From Rhodospirillaceae bacterium (lineage in GTDB: Bacteria > Pseudomonadota > Alphaproteobacteria > UBA8366 > GCA-2717185), in assembly GCA_028817685.1 (NCBI GenBank), contig JAPPPC010000071.1, positions 1-7,685 on the forward strand: a stretch of 7,685 nt of DNA. The letters are read 5' to 3'. This document shows, piece after piece, positions 1 through 5,965 of the stretch. The first letter of the stretch is position 1, and each line of letters begins with the position of its first letter. Below the pieces are notes generated by a model. It was not told where the DNA came from and searched no databases. It saw nothing but the letters and a program-made list of their open reading frames with translations. Both the position numbers and the translations under genes were made by a program.

Positions 1-749
1 ATATGCTCAGTGTCCGGCAGGGTGATGAATTCGCAGCCTGGGATCGCTTCGGCGCCCAGTTCGACCATGCGCAGATCGAAATGCGTCGGGCGTTCGCTGC
101 GGATCGCCAGGGTCGGCGCGGTGATCGTCGCCAATTCCGCCATTGTGGTCGGGTTGCTTTTGTTGGCGTAGATGTTGGCAACGTGACCTTCGGTGCGGCT
201 GAGGAAATTATTCCGGGTCTTCTCCGGATAATTTTCCCAGGTGCCGGGACCATTACGAAAATCCAGAAACCCTTTCCATGCCGCCTCCGGTCCACCGTCA
301 TCGAGACTCTCTAGAAATCCATCCCACATCTGCTTCACTTCGGAAATCGCCTGCGTTTCCTCGCGCTCAAACAGCAGGCTGCCGATCATCGGTTCGATCA
401 CGACCAGACTGCGCACCGTTTCCGGCCGCTTCAACAGATGCCGGATGCCAGACCCGCCGCCATAAGAATGCGCGATCATATGGACACGCTCGATGCCGAG
501 CTGGTCGAGCACGGCGCCGATCACATCCCCCTGATCATCATGCGTCAACGTCTTGGGATCTTGCCAAAAGTCGCTTTTACCGTGCCCGTACAGATCCGGC
601 GCGATAACGCGGTACCGATCCTCGAAATGCGGTGTGAAGCCGCGCCATTGGCCGCTCGTGCTCCCCGCTGCGTGCAAGAGAAGCAGGACGTCGCCGTCTC
701 CGGATTCCCGATAGTTGATGGTCGCACCATTGTGCTGCAGTGTGGGCAT
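1..749 (-). CDS. Alpha/beta hydrolase, 3' end cut off by window edge
   Basis: The minus strand from the ATG at 749-747 is open to the window edge, giving 249 residues. Seen: HAAG at residues 26-29 (oxyanion-hole type HxxG), DLYGHGKSD near 52-60, and nucleophile elbow AHSYGG at 93-98 with Ser95 as the expected nucleophile. LPDTEH at 244-249 is where the catalytic His of the fold is expected, so His249 sits right at the edge. The usual acid after strand 7 (GxxD) reads RSERP at 218-221, with Pro where Asp is normal. Glu119 in VVIEP, after strand 6, is a possible replacement. Family members run to about 260-290 residues, so only a short tail is missing. A GGAAAG ribosome site lies 8 bases before the start. 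The family covers esterases, C-C hydrolases, haloalkane dehalogenases and epoxide hydrolases. The substrate is not known; the enzyme is probably cytoplasmic, since no signal peptide is visible. Confidence 0.9.
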   Translation of the reverse strand, partial: MPTLQHNGATINYRESGDGDVLLLLHAAGSTSGQWRGFTPHFEDRYRVIAPDLYGHGKSDFWQDPKTLTHDDQGDVIGAVLDQLGIERVHMIAHSYGGGSGIRHLLKRPETVRSLVVIEPMIGSLLFEREETQAISEVKQMWDGFLESLDDGGPEAAWKGFLDFRNGPGTWENYPEKTRNNFLSRTEGHVANIYANKSNPTTMAELATITAPTLAIRSERPTHFDLRMVELGAEAIPGCEFITLPDTEH

Positions 750-757
750 CGTTCGTT

Positions 758-763
758 CTTTCC
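758..763 (-). promoter_or_regulatory. Ribosome binding site of the hydrolase gene
   Basis: GGAAAG on the minus strand, 8 bases before the ATG at 749. It supports this start for the hydrolase. Confidence 0.5.
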
Positions 764-807
764 GGCAGATGGATTGGTCGAGAAGGCCGCTATGCGCGGG
801 CGCGCCG

Positions 808-836
808 ATTTGCCGTTATTCCATCCGCTGCGTCAA
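808..836 (-). promoter_or_regulatory. Weak candidate promoter for the hydrolase gene
   Basis: On the minus strand, TTGACG (836-831) matches the sigma70 -35 box at five of six bases. It is followed by a 17-base spacer and GCAAAT (813-808), which matches the -10 box at only three of six. It lies in the 106-base gap between two divergent genes, where promoters must be expected. I found no convincing promoter for the plus-strand gene in the same gap. Confidence 0.25.
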
Positions 837-843
837 GCGGGAT

Positions 844-850
844 AAAGGGA
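844..850 (+). promoter_or_regulatory. Ribosome binding site fixing the start of the TIM-barrel gene
   Basis: AAAGGGA lies 5 bases before the ATG at 856. The same frame stays open upstream to an ATG at 715, but that start would overlap the divergent hydrolase gene and add a low-complexity, Arg/Cys-rich stretch. The ribosome site therefore favours 856. Confidence 0.6.
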
Positions 851-855
851 TCGCT

Positions 856-1668
856 ATGGATATCCGAAGCAGGATCGGCGTCGATATCGGTGAAAAACTG
901 TCGGTCGAAGAAGCCGTACGATGGGCAGCCGAAAACGAGGTCCGCTATATCGACTGCCGCATCGATCTGCCCCCGAACGCGTTGGAAAGCTTCGACGAAG
1001 CGCGCTGTGCCCCGATCCGCGAGGCGTGCGCCGCCAACGACATTCATCTCGGCCTGCACACCTTATCCGCGGTCAATATCGCGGAAGTGTCCCCGTTCCT
1101 GCGCGACGCGGCCGATGCCTATCTCACCGCCTATATCGATGCGGCAAAACGGCTCGACGCCGGATGGGTCGAGGTGCATGCCGGATATCACTTCACTTCT
1201 GACGTCGACCTCCGCATGACGGCGGGGTTGGAGCGGCTGAAAAGGGCCACAGCCTATGCCGAAACACAGGGGGTGCAGCTGCTGCTCGAGAACCTGAACT
1301 GGGAACCGGAGCATGCGGAAGTCAATTACCTGGCGCACACGATCGAGGAGTGCCGTTACTATTTTGACGCCATTCAATCACCGGCGCTGGCTTGGGTTTT
1401 CACGATCAACCATGCCACGCTCGTGCCCGAAGGGATCGCCGGATTTCTGGACGGGATGCCGACGGAGCGGATGGCGGTCGTAAGGCTTGCCGACAATCAC
1501 GGCAAATACGAGGATCACATGTTCCCCGGCGAGGGTATCATCGATTTCGCCGATATGTTCACGCGGGTCGAAGCCACGGGTTTCACCGGGCACTATATGA
1601 GTGCGTACGGATCGCTCGACGATATGCTGCGCGGGCGGGACTATTTGGTCGAAAGATTTCCCGCCTAG
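856..1668 (+). CDS. Sugar phosphate isomerase/epimerase (xylose isomerase-like TIM barrel)
   Basis: A 270-residue protein resembling the AP-endonuclease-2/xylose-isomerase-like superfamily (PF01261), whose members isomerise or epimerise sugars, inositols and keto acids with a divalent metal. Seen in barrel order: LHTLSAVN (67-74), WVEVHAGYH (104-112), LLLENLNWEPEH (142-153), FTINHATL (182-189), VRLADNHGKYEDH (209-221), then FPGEGIIDF (223-231), the usual GxGxxDF end signature. Glu145, His186, His215 and His221 sit where metal or substrate ligands are usual. Two usual acidic ligands look replaced: DTGHA-type Asp reads Thr183, and the last-strand Glu falls at Ala250 (GHYMSAYG). Substrate or metal may therefore differ from classical members. 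There is no signal peptide. It faces the five-gene operon with only 21 bases between stop codons. Substrate unknown; the family call is firm, the reaction is not. Confidence 0.88.
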   Translation: MDIRSRIGVDIGEKLSVEEAVRWAAENEVRYIDCRIDLPPNALESFDEARCAPIREACAANDIHLGLHTLSAVNIAEVSPFLRDAADAYLTAYIDAAKRLDAGWVEVHAGYHFTSDVDLRMTAGLERLKRATAYAETQGVQLLLENLNWEPEHAEVNYLAHTIEECRYYFDAIQSPALAWVFTINHATLVPEGIAGFLDGMPTERMAVVRLADNHGKYEDHMFPGEGIIDFADMFTRVEATGFTGHYMSAYGSLDDMLRGRDYLVERFPA

Positions 1669-1689
1669 GCCAGGTTCGCCGTCGGCAGC

Positions 1690-2802
1690 CTAAGGAGCGC
1701 GGCGGATGGACTCGATACAATCCAATCCCCGCAATGTTTGATCGCCCAGTTCTTTCATGATCTCGGCGACAGACCTCAGCGACTTGCTCCAGGTTACGCT
1801 TTGCCCGGCTGGCGAATGCAGCAACGGGTCGACTTCATGTTCCTCGATGGCGGTAATAAGGTCGCCGACCAGCGCGTGCTGATACGGCATCTTCAGCGGT
1901 TCCGGGGCCTCAGGGGATTCCCATTCCTCGGTCCAGGCGGACCGGATCTGCCGTTGCGGCTTGCCGCTGCTGCCGCGCGTCACCCGCGTGTCGCCGCTGC
2001 CGGCCGCGAACAGTTTCTCGCGCAGCCGATCACCGATCGCATGATCGCCTTGCGCATGCTCGACCGTCGACAGCCAGCTTGTGCCCATCCAGACTCCTTG
2101 CGCACCCATCGCCAGCGCGGCTGCGATTTGCGTGCCATGTCCAATTCCGCCTGCCGCCAACACGGGCAGGTCTCCTGCCATCTGCACGATCTCCGGAACG
2201 AGCACCATCGTGCCGATCGAACCGGTGTGTGCGCCGGCTTCCGACCCTTGCGCCACGATAAAGTCCAAACCGACATCCCGGTATGCATCGAAGTGGTGCG
2301 GGCTGCCGATCAGGGCGCCGACAACCTTGCCGGCGGATTTCAGGCGCGCGACGGCATCGGGCGTCAGACCGACGCCGAATGCGACGAGTTCGACATCCGA
2401 TTCCAACAGGGCTTGCAGTTGGCCTTCAAAATAGTCCGGGGTCCGCAGAACCGTGTTGTAGAAAGTTTTCCTTGTTGCGTTCGGTACGCTGTATTTGCGA
2501 GCGAGACTGTCGACGAACGCGACATGCCGTTGCGGCAATCCGGCTTGGACGGAGTCGAGTGTTTCCGATTCCGGCATGCCTTTCGGCATCATGATATCGA
2601 TCCCAAGCGGTTGGGATCCGAGCTTTCGGCGAATGGCCGCAAGCCTCGAGGGCACCATATCCGGCGGATCGTGAGCGATACCATAGACCCCCATGCCGCC
2701 GGCCTTGGAGATCGCCGCCGTCACGTCGGTGCTATGTGAAAACCCCAAGATCGGCAGATCGATGCCGAGACGCTCTGTGAATGCGGTCTTGATCTTGGCC
2801 AT
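1690..2802 (-). CDS. Nitronate monooxygenase-like FMN protein (2-nitropropane dioxygenase family)
   Basis: A 370-residue TIM-barrel flavoprotein. The family oxidises nitronates such as propionate 3-nitronate, using FMN and O2; related members include the enoyl-ACP reductase FabK. Seen: an N-terminal strand with AAISKAGGMGVYG (29-41), GALIGSPHH (162-170), GSEAGAHTG (186-194) holding the usual catalytic-region His at 192, the FMN phosphate loop AAGGIGHGTQ (216-225), and GVWMGTSWL (236-244). The family motif is normally EAGGH; here it is EAGAH. The entry strand has GFSHS (20-24) where Pro-Met-x-Gly is more common. These two differences suggest a side branch with another substrate. The start at 2802 is the only sensible one, but its ribosome site is poor (AGGA about 13 bases upstream). 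It is the last gene of the operon, 57 bases after the small membrane protein, with no clear promoter of its own. No signal peptide, so cytoplasmic. Confidence 0.87.
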   Translation of the reverse strand: MAKIKTAFTERLGIDLPILGFSHSTDVTAAISKAGGMGVYGIAHDPPDMVPSRLAAIRRKLGSQPLGIDIMMPKGMPESETLDSVQAGLPQRHVAFVDSLARKYSVPNATRKTFYNTVLRTPDYFEGQLQALLESDVELVAFGVGLTPDAVARLKSAGKVVGALIGSPHHFDAYRDVGLDFIVAQGSEAGAHTGSIGTMVLVPEIVQMAGDLPVLAAGGIGHGTQIAAALAMGAQGVWMGTSWLSTVEHAQGDHAIGDRLREKLFAAGSGDTRVTRGSSGKPQRQIRSAWTEEWESPEAPEPLKMPYQHALVGDLITAIEEHEVDPLLHSPAGQSVTWSKSLRSVAEIMKELGDQTLRGLDCIESIRRAP

Positions 2803-2859
2803 CTTGACGCACGCGTCCTGCTCGCTGTCGAAAAGAGACTACTCGTTGCGAACGATATG

Positions 2860-3081
2860 CTAGGCGCCCTTCAAGGCCCAGAAGCAAATCGTCAGGTAGA
2901 CGGCGACATAGATCATCGCAAAGAGGTCGCGCAGCGACTCCGTTTCACCCGAGGCACCCGGTATCGCCAAAACGTAGAAATAAATGAGAAGGACTGCGAC
3001 GAGCAGCGCCGCAAGCGGCGCAGAGAGAACCAGCACCAGCAGAACAGACGTGTTCTCGAGCTTGCGCCTAAAGTCGTTCAT
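2860..3081 (-). CDS. Small two-helix membrane protein, unknown function
   Basis: A 73-residue protein starting at the ATG whose A is the last base of the enolase stop codon (TGATG), so it is almost certainly read by ribosomes that finish the enolase gene. A longer reading in this frame, back to 3369, would only run over the enolase gene. Seen: a short charged N-terminus (MNDFRRKLEN), a long hydrophobic segment at about 13-40, a polar loop PGASGETESLRD (41-52), and a second hydrophobic segment with Tyr/Phe/Trp at 53-70, ending in KGA. The basic N-terminus and acidic loop predict both ends on the cytoplasmic side. I do not recognise a family. It is not FtsB-like, which would have one helix followed by a coiled coil. 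Its place inside the operon suggests a role next to the enolase paralogue, for instance as an anchor, but that is inference. Confidence 0.72.
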   Translation of the reverse strand: MNDFRRKLENTSVLLVLVLSAPLAALLVAVLLIYFYVLAIPGASGETESLRDLFAMIYVAVYLTICFWALKGA

Positions 3082-4355
3082 CACCGCCCCCAGGGGAACG
3101 CGGACACCGGCGGCAACGCGGACCCGACCGTTTCGGCAACCCGCAGGCCTTCGTTCCACTTCGCCATCCGTTCGGATCGCGCGAACGAGCCGACCTTTAG
3201 CTGTGTCCCGCACCAGCCAACGGCGAGATGAACGATCGTGACATCTTCCGTTTCGCCGGATCGCGCGGAAACCACCGCCCCCCAACCGGCCGCCATCGCC
3301 GCATCGAATGCGGCCTTGGCTTCGCTTAGCGTCCCCGCTTGGTTCGGTTTCACGAGCACTGCATTGCACGCGCCCTTTTCGATGCCGGATCTGACACGTT
3401 CAGCGTTCGTTACAAGATAATCGTCACCGATGATCTGCACTTTTTCGCCAGCGGCGGCCGTGAACGCGATGAGGCCCGCTACGTCATCTTCTCCCAACGG
3501 GTCCTCGACCGATACGATCGGGTAGCGTTCCAGCCAGCCGAGCAGCATCTCCGATAGGCCATTGCTGTCCAATTCGCGCCCTTCCAGGCCCAACCGATAA
3601 CGGCCCGCCGAGCCGAACTCGGAGGCTGCGATATCGAGTGAGATCGTCACCTGTTCGCCAGGCACCAGGCCGGCCGCCTCGATCGAGCGCACCAACATGT
3701 CCAGTGCCGCTTCATTCGTATCGAAAGCGGGCCAGTATCCACCCTCATCCGCAACGCCTTGCAGCTTGTCGGCGTCTGCCATGAGCTTACCGGCCGCGAG
3801 ATACACCCGGGCCGTCCAATCCAACGCCTCGGCATAGTCTTCGGCACCCGTCGCCATGACCATGAAATCCTGCACATCGACCCGCCGGCCAGCATGTGCG
3901 CCTCCGCCAAAAATCTGAATTTCCGGCAAGGGCATCGTGCGCGCTGTACCATCGCCTAGAGAGTGCCAAAGCGGAACACCGCGCGCCGCCGCCGTCGCGT
4001 GCGCCACGGCCATCGAGGTCGCCACGATCGCGTTGCCGCCGAGCCGCGACTTGTTGGGTGTCCCGTCGAGCGCGATCAATGCCTGATCGACTGCGTTTTG
4101 ATCCGCGGCATCCATGCCGACCAGCGCCTTTGCGATTTCGCCTTCGACCGCCGCGAGTGCGTTGCGAACGTCGTAACCGCCGAAAGTTTGATCACCGTCG
4201 CGCAAATCGACTGCTTCACCACTCCCCGTCGAAGCGCCGGCCGGCGCGATTGCGCGCCCTACGCCGCCGCCTGCGACCTGAATCTCCGTTTCGACGGTCG
4301 GCCGCCCCCGGGAGTCCCAAACCCGCCGGCCATGCACACTTTGAATTTCAGTCAT
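3081..4355 (-). CDS. Enolase paralogue with altered active site
   Basis: A 424-residue full-length enolase-fold protein. Classical enolase turns 2-phosphoglycerate into phosphoenolpyruvate. Retained (yeast numbering in brackets): WDSRGRPTVE (13-22), GASTG loop Ser42 (39), His154 (159), DEGG with Glu204 (211), metal ligands Asp241 (246), Glu284 (295) and Asp311 (320), base Lys336 (345), phosphate ligands Arg365 and Ser366 (374, 375), Lys387 (396). Changed: SHRSGETED reads SARSGETED, so His373 is Ala364; QEFM reads QDFM, so Glu168 is Asp163; the GKGV element reads GGYDV near 59-63. The metal, base and phosphate sites thus look usable while the leaving-group side has changed. The start at 4355 is preferred over an in-frame GTG at 4376: it gives the usual enolase N-terminus, overlaps the kinase stop by ATGA, and has GGAGG 10 bases upstream. 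It may be a degenerate enolase or an enzyme with a new substrate. The bialaphos-pathway carboxyphosphonoenolpyruvate synthase shows that enolase homologues can change reaction. The housekeeping eno is expected elsewhere. Confidence 0.88.
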   Translation of the reverse strand: MTEIQSVHGRRVWDSRGRPTVETEIQVAGGGVGRAIAPAGASTGSGEAVDLRDGDQTFGGYDVRNALAAVEGEIAKALVGMDAADQNAVDQALIALDGTPNKSRLGGNAIVATSMAVAHATAAARGVPLWHSLGDGTARTMPLPEIQIFGGGAHAGRRVDVQDFMVMATGAEDYAEALDWTARVYLAAGKLMADADKLQGVADEGGYWPAFDTNEAALDMLVRSIEAAGLVPGEQVTISLDIAASEFGSAGRYRLGLEGRELDSNGLSEMLLGWLERYPIVSVEDPLGEDDVAGLIAFTAAAGEKVQIIGDDYLVTNAERVRSGIEKGACNAVLVKPNQAGTLSEAKAAFDAAMAAGWGAVVSARSGETEDVTIVHLAVGWCGTQLKVGSFARSERMAKWNEGLRVAETVGSALPPVSAFPWGR

Positions 4356-5356
4356 TGGCCAATTTCCTCCCGCCACGCGCTCGCCACATCGGACAGCCGA
4401 GACACGGGATCCAAGAGCAGCGATCGCGCAACGCGCCGGACCCGTTGTTTGTCCGCTTCCTCCGTCAGATACTCGACCGGCGACTTGCCGTCCACCCGCG
4501 CCAGGAAGAGACCCGGCAGCAGGCGCGCGGTGCGTTGTTCCAAATCATCCCGCGGCTCCCAATGCACGTGCGTGAAGTAGGCACGCGACATCCCCTCGAA
4601 ATTCGCGAGAAAATCCGGCGCGGCGCTGGGAGTCCAAAGACATTTCAGTAAGAGATGGTTGAGACAAAAGGCGAGATCGAAAGCGGGATCGCCATACCAG
4701 GCGCATTCCGCGTCCAGGAACATCTGCCCTTCCGGACCTAAAAGTATGTTCTTCGGGCTGACATCGCCATGCACTAGAACGGATTTCGTCGCGCTGGTAA
4801 CCGACACCAGACGTTCGAAGATTTCAGCCAGGTCCGCATGCGCGCGGCCGGTGGCAACGAGGTATGGTTCCAAACGGATGTCGTAGAATATCGCATCATT
4901 GGCAAACGCATGCGCTACGTCTGAGTCATTCGCTGTCGCCGCGTGAATCCGGCTGAGCCGGTCGCCGACTGACGCGGCAACGGCCAAATCGGCGCGGCCA
5001 TCGCGCAGTTCGTTCTTCCAGAGCTTGTAATCCGCCGGATCATAAAACGGCATCGCAAAGAGACCAGCCGCCGCATCCTGCCCCAGAATCTCCGGGGCGC
5101 TTGACGGCACGATTGCGGCCGCTTTCTCGATCCACGCGACTTCCGACGCATTCCGTCCAACCGGGGCGCGCCAATCCGCAGCGACTTTCAACTTCGCGAG
5201 CGCCCGCTTGATACAAATCGGACCATTTTCGAGGTCAACGCGCCAAATATCGGACGATACGCCACCGGTCAGCGGCGCAAATGAAGGGCTTTCGCCATCC
5301 GCTATGAGTCCCATACGCCGGAGCGACTCACGCAATTCTTCGAGGTTCGAGGTCAA
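4352..5356 (-). CDS. APH/choline-kinase-type phosphotransferase
   Basis: A 334-residue protein of the aminoglycoside phosphotransferase/choline kinase fold (PF01636), which moves the ATP gamma-phosphate to a small-molecule hydroxyl. Seen: nucleotide loop LTGGVSSDIWRV (29-40), ATP lysine in CIKRAL (Lys50), helix-C type Glu72, catalytic loop VHGDVSPKNILL (195-206) with Asp198 as base and Asn203 as metal ligand, and FLDAECAWYGDPAFDLAF (213-230) with metal-binding Asp215. All catalytic residues are present, so it should be active. The DYKLWKNELRDG segment (109-120) and the LNHLLLK helix (232-238) lie in the substrate-cap side. The start is TTG at 5356, overlapping the TPR stop as TTGA. The first ATG lies at 5314 and would remove 14 residues of a helix expected before the nucleotide loop. 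There is no strong ribosome site at either start. It is coupled to the enolase gene by ATGA. Antibiotic resistance is unlikely from context; a metabolic kinase feeding the enolase-like enzyme is the better guess. Substrate unknown. Confidence 0.88.
   Translation of the reverse strand: MTSNLEELRESLRRMGLIADGESPSFAPLTGGVSSDIWRVDLENGPICIKRALAKLKVAADWRAPVGRNASEVAWIEKAAAIVPSSAPEILGQDAAAGLFAMPFYDPADYKLWKNELRDGRADLAVAASVGDRLSRIHAATANDSDVAHAFANDAIFYDIRLEPYLVATGRAHADLAEIFERLVSVTSATKSVLVHGDVSPKNILLGPEGQMFLDAECAWYGDPAFDLAFCLNHLLLKCLWTPSAAPDFLANFEGMSRAYFTHVHWEPRDDLEQRTARLLPGLFLARVDGKSPVEYLTEEADKQRVRRVARSLLLDPVSRLSDVASAWREEIGQ
4366..4370 (-). promoter_or_regulatory. Ribosome binding site of the enolase paralogue
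   Basis: GGAGG on the minus strand, 10 bases before the ATG at 4355, lying inside the last codons of the kinase gene. It decides the start, because the upstream GTG at 4376 would put this ribosome site inside the coding sequence. Confidence 0.7.
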
Positions 5357-5901
5357 ATGTTTCGATCTTTGAGCTCGCGCGCGAGCTGCTCCGACTTCTC
5401 TTTAATATGAGGCATATGCGGGTTGACCTTGAGCCCGCGTTTGAACGCTTCCAGCGCGGCTTCCTGATCACCCAGCGACTCGTAGATCAGGCCCATCCCG
5501 ACAATCGCGCCGAAATGCCGCGGTTCCAGCGCCAATGTCTTTTTCACATCCGCGACCGAAGCCTCGTAGTTCTGCATCAGGTAAAAAAGGGTCGCCCGCT
5601 TGTTCCAAGCCTCCGCCAGATCCGGCGCCAACTCGATGAGCGCATTGAAGCTCTCCAAGGCCAACTCGAAATCACGCGCGGCCATCGCAAACGTCCCTTG
5701 CTTCATCAGGGCATTCAGATCTTCCTTTTCGGAATACATCCAAAGGTCCCAGATCCGTTCTTGAATCTGCGCCGCCTCACGCGGATCCTGGGTCGATTGC
5801 AAGCGGGAGAACAACGGGTCGAGGCGCGGGTCGTCCTGCCCCGCAACGGCAGGCGACCCGCCGATCAGCAGCAACACCATCAAGGCCACAAAACATCGCA
5901 T
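5353..5901 (-). CDS. Exported TPR-repeat protein
   Basis: A 182-residue protein. It starts with a signal peptide (MRCFVALMVLLLIGGSPAVA, likely cleaved before GQDD), followed by RLDPLFSRLQ and QIQERIWDLW at about 46-55. About three TPR helix pairs follow: 63-95, 96-129 (AWNKRATLFYLMQNYEASV) and 130-163. A charged helix ends it. Single proteins of this shape, with the WNKRAT and LALEPRHFGA segments, are common in Alphaproteobacteria, with no firm role that I know. TPRs bind other proteins, here probably in the periplasm. The frame is open to 5964, but the start at 5901 gives a proper signal peptide and lies just after a promoter-like sequence, which suggests a leaderless mRNA. It is the first gene of the operon; its stop overlaps the kinase start. 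Its link to the enzymes downstream is not obvious and may be transcriptional only. Confidence 0.87.
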   Translation of the reverse strand: MRCFVALMVLLLIGGSPAVAGQDDPRLDPLFSRLQSTQDPREAAQIQERIWDLWMYSEKEDLNALMKQGTFAMAARDFELALESFNALIELAPDLAEAWNKRATLFYLMQNYEASVADVKKTLALEPRHFGAIVGMGLIYESLGDQEAALEAFKRGLKVNPHMPHIKEKSEQLARELKDRNI

Positions 5902-5907
5902 GAATGA

Positions 5908-5936
5908 ATTATGGTGCGCCCGGCAAACATCGGCAA
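5908..5936 (-). promoter_or_regulatory. Sigma70-like promoter of the five-gene operon, predicted leaderless
   Basis: On the minus strand: -35 box TTGCCG (5936-5931, four of six), a 17-base spacer, and -10 box CATAAT (5913-5908, five of six). Six bases then follow before the A of the ATG at 5901. Transcription would begin at or next to the start codon. No ribosome site is present before this ATG, which agrees with a leaderless message. Confidence 0.55.
5921..5936 (+). repeat. Direct repeat CGGCAA with 10-base period in the promoter region
   Basis: CGGCAA occurs at 5921-5926 and 5931-5936, separated by ACAT, so the copies fall on the same face of the helix. The second copy is the minus-strand -35 box and overlaps the plus-strand one. 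It could be a regulator site covering both promoters; with six-base units, chance is also possible. Confidence 0.3.
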
Positions 5937-5958
5937 GCGAACCTTTCCCGGATAGAAT
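5930..5958 (+). promoter_or_regulatory. Sigma70-like promoter of the DUF2817 gene, predicted leaderless
   Basis: On the plus strand: TCGGCA (5930-5935, four of six), a 17-base spacer, TAGAAT (5953-5958, five of six), then 7 bases to the ATG at 5966. The -35 box overlaps the opposite-strand -35 box of the operon promoter by five bases. No good ribosome site precedes the gene. Confidence 0.45.
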
Positions 5959-5965
5959 GCTCACG

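Noticed and set aside
715..855. Upstream ATG extension of the TIM-barrel gene
   Set aside because: It would overlap the divergent hydrolase start and adds non-homologous sequence. The ATG at 856 has a good ribosome site.
1663..1686. Possible terminator between the convergent genes (GCCTAGGC palindrome, GCC-GTC-GGC)
   Set aside because: The palindrome has no loop, the other stem has three pairs, and no run of T follows on either strand. No intrinsic terminator is supported in the 21-base gap.
1738..2739. 333-codon open frame on the plus strand opposite the NMO-like gene
   Set aside because: Its protein is rich in Arg, His and Pro with no recognisable motif, and it has no ribosome site. It mirrors a convincing flavoprotein gene in G+C-rich DNA, which often leaves the opposite frame open.
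2860..3081. Small membrane protein as FtsB, which often lies beside eno
   Set aside because: FtsB has one N-terminal helix and a coiled coil. This protein has two hydrophobic helices and no coiled coil.
2857..3369. Longer reading of the small membrane protein frame back to 3369 and an opposite-strand frame over it
   Set aside because: The extension overlaps the conserved C-terminus of the enolase paralogue and is Arg/Gly-rich. The internal ATG at 3081 is coupled to the enolase stop.
3896..4651. 251-codon open frame on the plus strand across the enolase and kinase genes
   Set aside because: Very Arg/Pro-rich composition, spans two real genes on the other strand, no motif.
4352..5356. Kinase as an aminoglycoside resistance gene
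   Set aside because: The fold is shared by many metabolic kinases. Coupling to an enolase paralogue and the lack of mobile elements speak against resistance.
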